Shown here piece by piece: positions 17,914 through 26,937 of a DNA stretch of 54,263 bases. The DNA is taken from positions 1 through 54,263 of the forward strand of contig NZ_POUC01000010.1 in assembly GCF_002891435.1 (NCBI RefSeq), given 5' to 3'. The stretch's first letter is position 1, and the number at the start of each line of letters is the position of its first letter. The notes under the pieces are model-generated. The model had not been told where the DNA came from. It did not search any database and worked only from the letters and a program-made list of their open reading frames with translations. The position numbers were made by a program, and so were the translations under genes. Origin of the DNA: Streptomyces cahuitamycinicus (lineage in GTDB: Bacteria; Actinomycetota; Actinomycetes; Streptomycetales; Streptomycetaceae).

Positions 17914-18486
17914 ATGGAACCCGAACAGCAAGGCAACGGACACCGCCACCTCGCCAACATCGAGGACATCGCCCCGCTTCTGCTCGGCGGCGATGCCGGT
18001 CGGCAGAAACACCTGGAGGCCGTGGAGGCGGGCCCGCTCCGTATCCCGCCGGCCGAACTACAGGAAGCGGTCGAGCTGCACGTGTGCATGGGACTGAACG
18101 CCTGCAAGGGCCACGGCGTCCGCAAGACGGGGGAGATGGCGGGCATGGGGGAGTGTGCCACCGTCTTCCACGTCTGCCATGGCGCCAACGAGTGTCGCCG
18201 GCAGGGAGGCTGCGGCTACTCCGGGTCCGACGCCGAGCAGGCCAAACCCGGTGACCAGAACTGCCGCTGGAACGGCAGCTGTGCCAGCCCGATCAACGAG
18301 AGCCGGGTGCACGCGGCCGGCCCCTACCGCGGGACCAGCGTCTGGAAGCGGGCCCGCAAGATCTTCGAGCAGCGCATGTTCGAGGCCGGCATCCCCTTCG
18401 GCCCCGCTCCCGGCGAGGGCTACCCGGACGCCCTCGTCCCCAGCTATGAGACGCCGGCCGGCCCCATGAGTCCGTCCGACTCGTGA
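17914..18486 (+). CDS. Cysteine-rich putative RiPP precursor of the MNIO operon
   Basis: The 190-residue protein has a hydrophilic N terminus without signal peptide, then eight cysteines at 58, 64, 81, 88, 94, 100, 117 and 123. Four C-x5-C units are visible: CMGLNAC, CHGANEC, CRRQGGC and CRWNGSC. Gly-Lys and Gly-His patches such as CKGHG lie between them. The C-terminal region ([19 protein letters not shown]) is charged and helical. The start at 17914 follows GAGGAG. Its stop overlaps the MNIO gene by 3 bases. By analogy with bufferins and other MNIO substrates, its cysteines are the likely modification targets; a metal-binding function could follow. Both points are inference. The lack of an export signal is unlike bufferins. 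Confidence 0.75.
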   Translation: MEPEQQGNGHRHLANIEDIAPLLLGGDAGRQKHLEAVEAGPLRIPPAELQEAVELHVCMGLNACKGHGVRKTGEMAGMGECATVFHVCHGANECRRQGGCGYSGSDAEQAKPGDQNCRWNGSCASPINESRVHAAGPYRGTSVWKRARKIFEQRMFEAGIPFGPAPGEGYPDALVPSYETPAGPMSPSDS

Positions 18487-19358
18487 CCGCACGCCGCATG
18501 CCGGACACGTCGCCGGTTCCCGGATCGTCCGGTCTGGGCCTCGGGCTGGGGCTTCGGTTCCCCCATCTGGCTCAGGTGCTGGACACCTGGCCGGAAGTGG
18601 GCTGGTTCGAGATCATCTCCGAGAACTTCATGGACTCCGGCGGCTACCCGCGTCACGCCCTGGACCGGATCGCCGAGCGCTACCCGATCGTCATGCACGG
18701 CGTCTCGCTGTCCATCGGCAGCACCGACCCGCTCGACCTCGGGTACCTGGACCGGCTGCGCCGCCTGGCCGACGCCACGAGAACCCGCTGGGTCTCCGAC
18801 CACGTCTGCTGGACCGGCGTGGCCGGAGTCAACACGCACGACCTGCTGCCGGTGCCCTTCAGCGAGGAAGCGCTCGCCCACCTGGTGCGCCGGGTGCGTA
18901 CGGTCCAGGACGTGCTGGAACGGCCACTGGTGCTGGAGAACCCGAGCACGTACGCGATGTTCGCCGGCGCGACCATGCCCGAGTGGGAGTTCATCGCCCG
19001 CCTGGCCGCGGACTCCGGTTGCGGCCTGCTGCTCGACGTCAACAACGTCTACGTCTCCGCCGTCAACCACGGCTTCGACCCCGAGGAGTACCTGCGGGCA
19101 CTACCGGCCGACCGGATCGTGCAGATCCACCTCGCCGGCCACACCCACCTCGGCACCCACATCATCGACACACACGACCAGCCCGTGGCAGAACCGGTCT
19201 GGCAGCTCTACGAGTTGGCGACCTCCCTCACTGGCCCGGTGCCCACCCTGCTCGAATGGGACGACCGCATCCCGCCGCTGCCCGACCTGCTCGCCGAACT
19301 GGACAAGGCCCGTCCGTACATCGAGAACGCGGCTGCGCTCCCGGTGGGCCGTGGCTAG
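18483..19358 (+). CDS. DUF692/MNIO multinuclear iron-dependent oxidative enzyme
   Basis: The 291-residue protein is a TIM-barrel enzyme of the DUF692 family (MbnB, BufB, TglH and relatives), which uses two or three iron ions and oxygen to modify peptide cysteines. Likely metal ligands are His 72 ([10 protein letters not shown]), Asp 106-His 107 (SDHVCW), Glu 152 (LENPS), Asp 185 and Asn 188 ([11 protein letters not shown]), His 216 and His 220 (HLAGH), Asp 229-His 231 and Glu 258 (LLEWDDR). All expected blocks are present. The GTG start overlaps the upstream stop (GTGA); an ATG at 18498 is an alternative. The gene lies directly after its probable peptide substrate. Confidence 0.92.
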   Translation: MTARRMPDTSPVPGSSGLGLGLGLRFPHLAQVLDTWPEVGWFEIISENFMDSGGYPRHALDRIAERYPIVMHGVSLSIGSTDPLDLGYLDRLRRLADATRTRWVSDHVCWTGVAGVNTHDLLPVPFSEEALAHLVRRVRTVQDVLERPLVLENPSTYAMFAGATMPEWEFIARLAADSGCGLLLDVNNVYVSAVNHGFDPEEYLRALPADRIVQIHLAGHTHLGTHIIDTHDQPVAEPVWQLYELATSLTGPVPTLLEWDDRIPPLPDLLAELDKARPYIENAAALPVGRG

Positions 19359-20157
19359 CGCGCCCGGCCTGGACGAGGCACAGCGCTGGCTCCAGCAGGC
19401 GATCCTCGGCCCGAGGGAGGGACAACGCGCGCAGTTGCTGGCGCCGGCGGCCCGGCTGGCTCCCGCACAGTGCCTGGACGTCTACCGGGGCGGCTACCGG
19501 CTGCGGCTGCTGGAGGCGATGCGCGGGCTCCACTCGGGCCTGCGGGCGCTGCTCGGCGAGGAGGTCTTCGACGACTTCGCCGTGGACTACCTGGACGCCC
19601 GCCCCTCCCGTTCCTATACCCTCTTCGAACTCGACCGGCACTTCGCCGATTTCCTCGCCGACCACCGCCCCGACCGGGAGCGGCCAGCCGATCGGCGCGA
19701 GGCGTGGATCGACGTGGTCATCGATCTCGCGCGCTACGAACGGGCGTTCGCCGAGGTGTACGACGGCCCCGGTACCGAGGCTGTGCGCGACAGCCACGCG
19801 GTTCCACCCGGCGAGGTGCGCCCGGCGCCCTGCCTGCGGCTGTTGACCCTGAGCGCGCCCGTGCACACCTACGCGGCAGCCGTCCGCCGGGGCCTCGAAC
19901 CCGCGCCCCCGGCGCCGAGGCCGGTACGGCTCGCGCTGTCACGCCGGAACTACATCGTCACTGCCACCGAACTGGACCAGGCAGCACACCAGTTCCTGAC
20001 CCTCCTTCGGGAAGGCCGGCCGGTCCGTACGGCGGCCGCCGCAGCGGGCCTGGACGAGGAGGGAACCGCACGCCTCCTCCACCGGTGGACGGCCGACGGC
20101 TGGCTGCTGACCGACACCACTCACCCAACCCCCGAATCCAGGAGACGAACACCATGA
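19351..20157 (+). CDS. DUF2063 / BufC-HvfC-type partner of MNIO enzyme
   Basis: The 268-residue protein has the DUF2063-like N-terminal helical domain ([56 protein letters not shown]) that partners DUF692 enzymes and presents the substrate peptide. A C-terminal winged-helix-like region ([31 protein letters not shown]) may be the peptide-recognition part. The GTG start at 19351 overlaps the MNIO gene by 8 bp, and its stop overlaps the next start by 4 bp, so translation is coupled through the operon. Confidence 0.88.
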   Translation: MASAPGLDEAQRWLQQAILGPREGQRAQLLAPAARLAPAQCLDVYRGGYRLRLLEAMRGLHSGLRALLGEEVFDDFAVDYLDARPSRSYTLFELDRHFADFLADHRPDRERPADRREAWIDVVIDLARYERAFAEVYDGPGTEAVRDSHAVPPGEVRPAPCLRLLTLSAPVHTYAAAVRRGLEPAPPAPRPVRLALSRRNYIVTATELDQAAHQFLTLLREGRPVRTAAAAAGLDEEGTARLLHRWTADGWLLTDTTHPTPESRRRTP

Positions 20158-21461
20158 CCGTCACCGCTCCACGCGAGGCCGCTACCCCCCTCATCCTCAC
20201 GAACCCGGAGACGAAGGTCGACACCAGGAGGCCCATCGAGACGCTGGACGACCTGGTCAAGCACCTGAAGCAGGCCGCCTACCTGGAGATGTCCACCATC
20301 CCCATGTACCTCTACCCGTCCTTCTCCATCGCCTCGCGCGGCTACTCCCAGTGGGACCCTGGGATGGGAGCCTTCCGGCTGATCCGCAGCATCGTCGTGG
20401 AGGAGATGCTGCACCTGTGCCTCGTCCGCAACCTTCTTGTGGCCCTGGGCAAGGGCGACGAGATCAGCTTCTACAGGAAGGACTTCGCACCGACGTACCC
20501 GTCGTACATGCTGCACCGCTTGCCACCGCTCGTCCTCGACCTGGGCCCGTGTACCAAGGAACTGGTCCGGGACGTCTTCATGGAGTTCGAGCGGCCCTCG
20601 CCGGCCATTGGTGCGGGAGTGGTGCCCGACGGGTGGTACGCCACCATCGGCGAGTTCTACGCGGCCGTCGGCAAGGGGCTCAAGACCCTCAATGACACGA
20701 CGCCCGACCTCTGGAAGCAGAACAAGCCGCACCTCCAGTACATCACGGCCTACTGGAACAAGGACGGCGGCGGCGAGCCGGTCGCGATCAAGGACCTGGA
20801 GACCGCCCAGGAGGCTCTGAAGACCATCGTCGAGCAGGGCGAGGGAGCCTCGCCCGACATGCTCACCGTCCCCATCGACCCGCTGAAGCCCGTTCCCGGC
20901 CTGGACGAGATGCCGCACTACATCAAGTTCAAGCGCATCGCGGACGGCGTCGAACCCATCGGCCCGGTCTGGCCACTGCCCACCAACCCGACAGCAGAGA
21001 TCTACCGCGACGATGAGAGGGTCCGCAGCATCAACACCCTCTTCAACGCGGTGTACTCCTACGTGCTGTACATGATCGACATGGTCTACACGACCTCGCG
21101 CGAGGACCTGACCCCGGGGCAGGACAACCCGCGCTACCACTACGAGCGCACCTTCATCTCGGCGATGCAGGGCATCCTGGTGACGGTGGCGCAGACCATG
21201 GTCGCCACCCGGGTCGACATCGACCAGTCGAGCGGCACGCGCCTGGGCCCGACCGTGCATGCTGACGCGGCCGCCACCATGGGTCCTGGTCCGGCCGTCA
21301 TCACGAATGCTGGTCCGACCTTCGAGTTCCACGAACTGCCCGAGACCGGGAAGAAGAAGCACCTCATGGACCTGTGCGACGCCGCCATGGTTCACTTCCC
21401 CCAGCTCGGCGGTGACAACAGCGTCCGCTGGCTGATCGGCAAGCTGCCCGACGAACTGTGA
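20154..21461 (+). CDS. Ferritin-like (VioB/RebD-type) oxidase
   Basis: The 435-residue protein has the ferritin-like domain found in iminophenyl-pyruvate dimer synthases (VioB, RebD, StaD). Candidate metal ligands are Glu 45 in AAYLEMSTIPMYLYPSF and the E-x2-H motif at residues 84-87 in VVEEMLHLCLVRNLL. A late helix, YERTFISAMQGILVTVAQTM, may supply further ligands. The ATG at 20154 follows a GGAG site and overlaps the previous stop (ATGA). As the last gene of the MNIO operon it should act on the same product, perhaps as a second oxidase. Similar proteins occur outside indolocarbazole pathways, and their substrates are mostly unknown. Confidence 0.8.
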   Translation: MTVTAPREAATPLILTNPETKVDTRRPIETLDDLVKHLKQAAYLEMSTIPMYLYPSFSIASRGYSQWDPGMGAFRLIRSIVVEEMLHLCLVRNLLVALGKGDEISFYRKDFAPTYPSYMLHRLPPLVLDLGPCTKELVRDVFMEFERPSPAIGAGVVPDGWYATIGEFYAAVGKGLKTLNDTTPDLWKQNKPHLQYITAYWNKDGGGEPVAIKDLETAQEALKTIVEQGEGASPDMLTVPIDPLKPVPGLDEMPHYIKFKRIADGVEPIGPVWPLPTNPTAEIYRDDERVRSINTLFNAVYSYVLYMIDMVYTTSREDLTPGQDNPRYHYERTFISAMQGILVTVAQTMVATRVDIDQSSGTRLGPTVHADAAATMGPGPAVITNAGPTFEFHELPETGKKKHLMDLCDAAMVHFPQLGGDNSVRWLIGKLPDEL

Positions 21462-21474
21462 GACACGTGGATGA

Positions 21475-21501
21475 GCCCGCTCGCATCGATCGCGAGCGGG
21501 C
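21475..21501. terminator. Hairpin terminator after MNIO operon
   Basis: Perfect 10-bp arms GCCCGCTCGC (21475-21484) and GCGAGCGGGC (21492-21501) lie 14 nt after the ferritin-like stop codon. There is no T-tract, as is common in Streptomyces. Confidence 0.75.
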
Positions 21502-21551
21502 CATTCGCGGCCTCCACTGAGAAGCGCGGGGCTAGACGCAATACCGGTGAT

Positions 21552-21770
21552 TTAGGTTGCCTTCCGGCGGGTCGGCTTGGCCTTGATCGGCCCGCCCAGG
21601 GTCACGTGTGGAGTGTCCGGCCGGGGCGGGTTGTGGTGCTTGGCGCGTTTGAGCTTCCAGTTGGACATCTTGCGTTTGATGACGCGCGGGCTGGAGCGCA
21701 ACCGCCGGGGTGACAAGAGTCGTTCGCGGATCTCACGCAGGGCAGTGACCAGTGCCCGGGCCAGCCGGGA
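21552..21770 (-). pseudogene. IS4-like transposase C-terminal fragment
   Basis: The final 70 or so codons (ALREIRERLLSPRRLRSSPR, VIKRKMSNWKLKRAKHH) resemble the basic tail of IS4-family transposases from Streptomyces. The catalytic core is absent and the sequence upstream is unrelated. Confidence 0.5.
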
Positions 21771-21837
21771 GGAGGGAAAACGCCGCCCGTGCATGTCGAT
21801 GACCGTTTGAAGACCTGCGGCGGCGTGGGCGTCCGCC

Positions 21838-21975
21838 GCGGCTGACCGATGCCGAGCTGGTGACCCTGGGGCGGTGGCCCAGGCCGTGCTGGGCTGCCAC
21901 TGCGAGGCCCGCCGGCTGTGCTTCGCCCACGCCCACCTGCACGAAATGTTCCCGTATCTGCCGCAGCGCCCGGCC
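21838..21975 (+). pseudogene. IS982-type transposase N-terminal fragment
   Basis: The plus strand begins RLTDAELVTL; after a frameshift near 21870 it continues VAQAVLGCHCEA then RFAHAHLHEMFPYLPQ. This is the conserved N-terminal segment of an IS982-like DDE transposase. It stops where a kinase fragment begins on the other strand. Confidence 0.5.
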
Positions 21976-22090
21976 TGCGCTTGACAGCCACCGTCCGACC
22001 CAAAGCATCGTCCACGGCGCGCCAGACATCGCCCATGCCGCCCCGGCCGAGGCGCTCCTGCAGCCGATACCGCTCCGAGACCAGCACCAT
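21970..22090 (-). pseudogene. Serine/threonine kinase N-terminal fragment
   Basis: Forty codons start MVLVSERYRLQERLGRGGMG and continue DVWRAVDDALGRTVAVK, the glycine loop and part of the lysine strand of a PknB-type kinase. The rest is missing; transposase debris follows. Confidence 0.65.
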
Positions 22091-22336
22091 GTCCCCGTCC
22101 CCGCACCCGCTTGCTCCGGCCGCTGTCCGTCTGCGTGGCAGCCCCACGAAACACACGCCGACCCGTCACCGCATTCAGCGCACACAGAGCGCACTGCGTC
22201 ACAGCAGCTGGTTGACCGGGCGTTTCTCTCGGGGCATCTCGACAGCTCCACGAGCTGCGTCGGCTTCGAGCCGCGATGGTGCCTCCTCAGCGATGACACC
22301 CAGGCGGGGTTGTCCGCCCTGGAGCAAGGAGAGACG

Positions 22337-22456
22337 ATGAGCCACGCCGAGGCAGGTCACGGGACACCCGAGGAAGTTCATGTCCGGCACGTCGGCACCC
22401 GGCGAACCTGCCAGGAGCGCAGCAGGCGCTGGGTCACGTCCACCGAGGTGGTGTAG
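22337..22456 (+). CDS. Possible 39-residue small protein
   Basis: An ATG preceded by AAGGAGAG at ideal spacing opens a 39-codon frame beginning MSHAEAGHGTPEEV and ending VTSTEVV. I recognise no family. The ribosome site is the main support; the region is otherwise degraded, so it may be the start of a lost gene. Confidence 0.25.
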   Translation: MSHAEAGHGTPEEVHVRHVGTRRTCQERSRRWVTSTEVV

Positions 22457-22802
22457 CGATGGCCACTTGGTGGACTCGATCGCGCTTCGCCATCCTGCCC
22501 GCCGAGAAGGCACGGGTGCCGCGGCACAGCTGGTCCCCCAGGGTCGGCCTCATGTTCGTGCAGGGGTAGACCCGTCACGGGGGGGTACCGAGCCTGCCCC
22601 TGCACGTCGGAGCCCGCAGCCCCCTCCACAGAGGGCGGACCCCTTGACCCTGGTGATCGGGTCGTTTCCTACAGCGCACTACGGATCTGATCCGTCACAC
22701 CTGACCGTGCACGCGGGGCATACCGCCCCGGAGAGTTACGACTTATCGGGCTTGACCGTCTTGATGGGCTTGGCCCTGCTGAGGGCCGCGCCAAACAAGC
22801 AC

Positions 22803-22865
22803 GCGAAGCTCCTGGCAGACACAAGGGATCCTCAGTCAAGAACCCACTACTGCCAGGAGCTTCGC
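22803..22865. repeat. Perfect 16-bp inverted repeat
   Basis: GCGAAGCTCCTGGCAG (22803-22818) and its reverse complement (22850-22865) flank a 31-nt spacer. It could be a terminator, or paired ends of a deleted insertion sequence. Confidence 0.5.
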
Positions 22866-22950
22866 CTAGGCGTGCGGCCTGAATCCGCCAACGCGCCCCA
22901 CGACACCGCCAGATGGGAAGGGGCTCACCGACCGGCGTTCAGACCGTCGA

Positions 22951-23160
22951 TCAGAGGGAGGCGCTGACGCTGGCGTGGTGGTACTGGCCGGCGGCACCCA
23001 GGGTCTCGTTCTTGACGCCGTCGATCTGGGCCAGGACATCAGCGCTGCTGACCGCCGTGGGGCCGACGACGAGGCCGACGTGCGGGTTCAGGCCGCCGGA
23101 GACGTTGTCGAGCTCGGCGTCGGAGATCTCAACGGTCTCAACCTGGGGAGCGGAGTTCAT
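22951..23160 (-). CDS. Double-glycine-leader RiPP precursor peptide
   Basis: The 69-residue peptide has a leader, VEISDAELDNVSGG at about residues 10-23, with the E-L-x-x-V-S-G-G pattern cut by C39-type proteases in lanthipeptide and related precursors. The proposed core of 46 residues is rich in Val, Ala, Ser and Gly (VVGPTAVSSADV, HHASVSASL) with four Ser after the leader but no cysteine, so ordinary lanthionine rings cannot form. The start at 23160 follows AAGGGAAG. No lanthionine synthetase, protease or transporter is next to it, so it is an orphan here. A Ser/Thr-directed modification in trans is possible. Confidence 0.7.
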   Translation of the reverse strand: MNSAPQVETVEISDAELDNVSGGLNPHVGLVVGPTAVSSADVLAQIDGVKNETLGAAGQYHHASVSASL

Positions 23161-23789
23161 GAGGAAACTTCCCTTCGTATGGATGATCCACAAGGGGGCG
23201 GCCCCGCTGAAGACAGACGCGGGTCTCGGCCGAGGGGCCTGCGACCTCCGTTCCGGAGACCGTCGCGCAGGCCCTGCGGTGCCGAGGATGAAAGCACGGA
23301 GCACGCCGGGTATCCAATTGACCGGCTTACACATCACAGCAGTTGAACGAACAGGCGACACGTCCGTGCAGGCCCGCACACGACTCGGGGACAGCCTCTC
23401 CACGAACCACACGACACCGGGAACCGTCTGCTGTCGCGGCCGAGCCGTCGAACGGGACACTCCACACGAACCGAGCGTCATGTGGCAGGCTCATGAGCGG
23501 GTCCCCTGTGCTTCGCCACGTCTCTGCGGCTGCCATGTGCAGGTTTTATGAAGCCAGAAGGTCACTGCGCCTCAGTCATCGCCGCAGGCGGCATCGCTGA
23601 TGGCCGGTGGCCACGACACTGGCCCTGGGACGACGTCCTTCCGGCAGTCGGGTCCGTACGAGGATCGTCGCCGACGCGGCAGTTCCTGCGCTATGCCAGC
23701 CGTCGACGCATGCACGCGCGGCACTCCGCACTGAGTTTCGGTCGTCGCGGCGGTGCGGCACGCGGCCGTACGGTCGGTGATCCGTGCCG
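23161..23789. other. Intergenic region without a supported gene
   Basis: This 629-bp stretch should contain the promoter of the RiPP precursor. Short frames are present but lack family resemblance and good ribosome sites. Confidence 0.4.
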
Positions 23790-24386
23790 TCAGCCCGGGA
23801 CGGGCGGGATGTTCTGGTTCGCGTGGAACAGGTTGTCCGGGTCGTAGGCACTCTTGACCGAGGCCAGCCAATCGTAGTGCCCCCGGTAGGTGGCACGGAC
23901 GCGTTCCGCGCTCTCCTGGGCGCCGATGAAGTTGACGTAGGAGCCGCCCATGGAGTGCGGGTGCAGAGCGGTCCAGTAGTCGACGCACAACTGGCGGATC
24001 AGCTCGGCGTTGGCGGGGTCGGGGTCGATGCCGCCGATCACTCCCGACCAGACGGCGTCACGGTAGGCCCAGGCGGTGTCCTCGGCTCCGACCCGGTGAG
24101 CCGCCCCGTCCACCGGGTACAGGTGCATGGTCGACAGGTCCGTCGGGATGTTCCCCCCGAACCTGTGGTGTACGTCGATGGCGCCGTCAGAGACGGTGTC
24201 GAAGAAGTCGCCGCGCCAGTACCACTGCACACCCTTGGGGATCAGCGTGTCGAACATGGCCTGCAGCCCGGGGTAGGGCATGGGGGTGGTGAAGTGGAAG
24301 GCGGGCGGCGCCGGCTCGTTCACCACGGCGAGTACCTGTTCCAGGCGGTCGGCGGCGAGGTCGCCCGGGCAGCGCGCGGACGCCAC
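23790..24386 (-). pseudogene. C-terminal fragment of FAD-linked (berberine-bridge type) oxidase
   Basis: The 198 codons cover only the C-terminal part of an FAD-binding oxidoreductase. They contain FHFTTPMPYPGLQAMFD, a substrate-domain strand, and the BBE tail GGSYVNFIGAQESAERVRAT and SAYDPDNLFHANQNI. The N-terminal FAD-binding PCMH domain, about 250 residues, is missing, so it cannot be active. Sequence above 24386 is unrelated. Confidence 0.8.
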
Positions 24387-25019
24387 CTGCCGAACCGGAC
24401 GGTGAAATGCGCGTCAACGCATAGGTCGCCGAACTCACCGACGATCGCCGCAAAGACACCAGCACCTTGGCCGCCCAGCTACGCTCCGCCGACCCCCGCG
24501 GCATGAACTTAACCTACTGAGCCATCGACACCGGGTCAGCGGGTCGCCCGGACGGTCCGACGCCGGCCAAAGGTATGGCAGGCTTTCGACATATCGAGGA
24601 AGAGCAGTGCGTAGGTGTCCGGGTCCTTGCGCACCAGCGCCGACCGGTGGCTGCGGTGAACGGCAGTCACCGAGCCCAGGAGGCTCTTCTCCAGCTACCG
24701 CCGACGCGCCGACGAACTGATGCACCGGGACGGGCTGCAAGGAGATCAGCGACCAGTGCGGCCGCACAGCGGTCCTAATGGCCGTGTTCACGCCATACCC
24801 TGCTGACTTCCAGCCATATCGGACCAGCGCTTCCTCGTATCCGGACCACATCCGCACTGCTGGATGGTGGCGCCACCCGTAACCGGGCACGACGAGCCCA
24901 CGAAGGACCTGCAGTGCCTCGACCCAGTGATTCCCAACTCGGCGAGACCCATGACCAGGGCCGAGGAAAATCTGCACGCCGTCACCTCTGTCAGGCGAGG
25001 GCTTCTATTTCTGAAGTCC
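24387..25019. other. Region of fragments without an intact gene
   Basis: On the plus strand a short frame reading ELTDDRRKDTSTLAAQLRSA and ending PRGMNLTY at about 24520 looks like a protein C terminus of unknown family, perhaps a transposase. Nothing else can be supported. Confidence 0.3.
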
Positions 25020-25469
25020 TTACCGATCTCCGCGGCCGGGGCTGCGTCGGCTGAGAAGAAGCGCAAGGCCGATCATGAGGATGCCCAGTGCGAAGTGAAG
25101 CCAGTCGTCGGCAGTGTTGAGAGGCACGAAGTTGGCGTCGGTGTCGTGACCGACGGCCAACCCATAGATCCACAGCACCAGGTAGATGGCCCCGCCGACC
25201 AGCAGATAGGAATACGCAGCCGAAGCGGTGCGGGCCATCACCAGGCCGACCACGCCGTAGGCCAGGTGGACGAGGTTGTGCAGGACGGAAATCTGGAAGA
25301 TCCCCAACAGCTTGGCACCTGACTCGTGCGATGCAAATTCCATCGAGCCGTAACTCGTGGTGATTCCGGGAATGAAGCCCAGTATGCCCACCAGGAGGAA
25401 TATGGCACCCACCAGCATCGCGGCCTGCTGCACAGGGCCTCGGGCGGTTGCGCGTGTAAGTTTGGTCAT
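25020..25469 (-). CDS. DUF4383-type four-helix membrane protein
   Basis: The 149-residue protein has four hydrophobic helices: AAMLVGAIFLLVGILGFIPG, LVHLAYGVVGLVMA, YSYLLVGGAIYLVLWIYGLA and WLHFALGILMIGLALLLS. The NTADDWLHFALG motif before the last helix is typical of DUF4383. The start at 25469 has AAGGACC about 9 nt upstream. The family is common in actinobacteria and its function is unknown. It appears to be a single-gene unit. Confidence 0.8.
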   Translation of the reverse strand: MTKLTRATARGPVQQAAMLVGAIFLLVGILGFIPGITTSYGSMEFASHESGAKLLGIFQISVLHNLVHLAYGVVGLVMARTASAAYSYLLVGGAIYLVLWIYGLAVGHDTDANFVPLNTADDWLHFALGILMIGLALLLSRRSPGRGDR

Positions 25470-25926
25470 GGCATTTCGGTCCTTACGTCGTACCGGTGAG
25501 TCAGCAGAAGGAAGCAACCTTGCCGACGAGTACCACGCCTGACGCAAAACACCACCTGGTCGACCGTGAACTCGGTGCACGCCGGTCCGGTCGACACCAG
25601 ACCACGCTCGGGTCTTCACGGCCGACTGAAGTCCACCTGATGGAGCCCACGGAATATTGACGCCACAACCAGAAAATGGCACCGATTCCCCGGAGCGCGG
25701 ATGCTGCATCAAAAAGCGGGCACTCGCAGGTGCGGCAGCGCCTGCTGAGGTTCTGGCTACCGCTGACGCGGCTCAGGGAGCGATGGCGCTGTTGCAAATA
25801 GGCGGGAGGACGACGACGGCGTGCGTATGCAGAAATGCCGACCGGCTCGGACTCACCCCGGTGTGCGGCCCGCAACGCGAGGACCGCAAACCACCCCCAC
25901 TACCGGCCTATGACTCGGAGAACACC
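25470..25926. other. Intergenic region without a supported gene
   Basis: This gap should hold the promoters of the DUF4383 gene and the small membrane protein that diverges from it. Open frames here have no recognisable motifs. Confidence 0.4.
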
Positions 25927-26202
25927 ATGATCGTCAAGAGAATGCACGAGATGGGCGTCCGAAGCGAGCACGCCTACATGGCCGCATTCACCTCGATCGG
26001 CCTCACAGTCGCCGCCTGGGTGACAAGCCTCAAAGCCGAACCCGGCACCGGACTCGCCCGCGCCGACCGGTGGGGCCTCTTCGTGGGCGAGTGGGCTCCC
26101 ACGTTCTTCGGCCTCGGTCTCGCCCTGTCCCATTACGAGCAGCAAGACGGCACCCTCACCGCCAGCGTGCATGAGTTCCGGGAGCGTAGGGAAGCCAGCT
26201 GA
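25927..26202 (+). CDS. Small two-helix membrane protein, unknown function
   Basis: The 91-residue product has two hydrophobic segments (MAAFTSIGLTVAAWVTSL and WAPTFFGLGLALSHYE) with charged ends, so it probably spans the membrane twice or is membrane-associated. The ATG at 25927 is preceded by a weak GGAG. I recognise no named family. It diverges from the DUF4383 gene. Confidence 0.55.
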   Translation: MIVKRMHEMGVRSEHAYMAAFTSIGLTVAAWVTSLKAEPGTGLARADRWGLFVGEWAPTFFGLGLALSHYEQQDGTLTASVHEFRERREAS

Positions 26203-26675
26203 GAAGGGCTGCGTAGCCGAAGTCTCCCTAGTGGTGCCTGCCCAGGCGGGCACCACCGCACATCCAGCCCCATGGAAAGTGACGAACGTTTGCAGCAGCG
26301 GCCCGCATGGGCCAGTGCACCTTCCAAATCATCGTGGACCACAACAACTTTCAGCCGTTCAAAGATCTCGACAACGCCGCAGTGGAACGCTTGGCCGAAG
26401 GCCGGAACCATCTGTACGAGGACGAAAGCCAATCAGAGCGGGCTGGCCCGATTCGCGCTCACGTCGCCGGCAATACCCTCGACGAGATCGGGCCCGGCTG
26501 CGCCGTGAACTGCGCGACAGCGGAGTGAACTGACCGTCGCTGTCTCCCGCAGAACCAGCCACCGCCTGTCATGACCCCGCTTTTCCGGGCCGTGCCTCCC
26601 ATCTTGGTTCCAGGCTCAACCACTCGTTCCGAGCATGCGGGTCCACGATCCGGCATCGATCGTCGCCGGCCCCGC
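26203..26675. other. Region without a supported gene
   Basis: A 73-codon frame at 26307-26528 lacks a convincing ribosome site and family match. I see no clear terminator or repeat. Confidence 0.35.
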
Positions 26676-26937
26676 TCAGCCAGGGTGAATGTTCTTGTTG
26701 TGGCGGAAGGTGTTGTCGGGGTCGTACTTGGCCTTGATCTCGGCCAGTCGTCGATAGATGCGCTCGCCGTATGCCTCTCGGACACGGCTGGTGCCGTCGT
26801 CGGAATCAAGGAAGTTGACGTAGACGCTGCCTGCGTGGTGCGGCTGAAGGGCGTGGAGGAACCGCCGGGCCCACGCGGTCTCGGCTGCGGCGTGCTCGCC
26901 CGACTCATCGGGCAGCCATGCGGATCAGGCCGAGATT
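26676..26937 (-). pseudogene. Second FAD-linked oxidase C-terminal remnant
   Basis: Without a start codon, the minus strand reads DESGEHAAAETAWARRFLHA, then VYVNFLDSDDGTSRVREAYG, then EIKAKYDPDNTFRHNKNIHP and stop. This is the berberine-bridge tail of another FAD-dependent oxidase, different in sequence from the one at 23790. Everything upstream of the tail is lost. Confidence 0.75.

Larger units (their letters stand above)
22091..22950. other. Debris region with a possible tiny gene and an inverted repeat
   Basis: No full-length gene is supported. The two notable points, a 39-codon frame at 22337-22456 and a 16-bp inverted repeat at 22803-22865, are listed separately. Confidence 0.5.

Noticed and set aside
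20121-21395. 424-codon minus-strand frame over the ferritin-like gene.
   Set aside because: The plus-strand gene has ferritin motifs and operon overlap; the opposite frame has no recognisable features.
23372-23536. A possible cysteine-rich 55-residue peptide ending CSFNCCDV on the minus strand.
   Set aside because: The ribosome site is weak, the leader is unlike known RiPP leaders and no partner gene is near. It overlaps the promoter region of the other RiPP precursor.
26307-26528. A 73-codon plus-strand frame as a small gene.
   Set aside because: There is no ribosome site or family resemblance, and overlapping frames of similar length exist on both strands.
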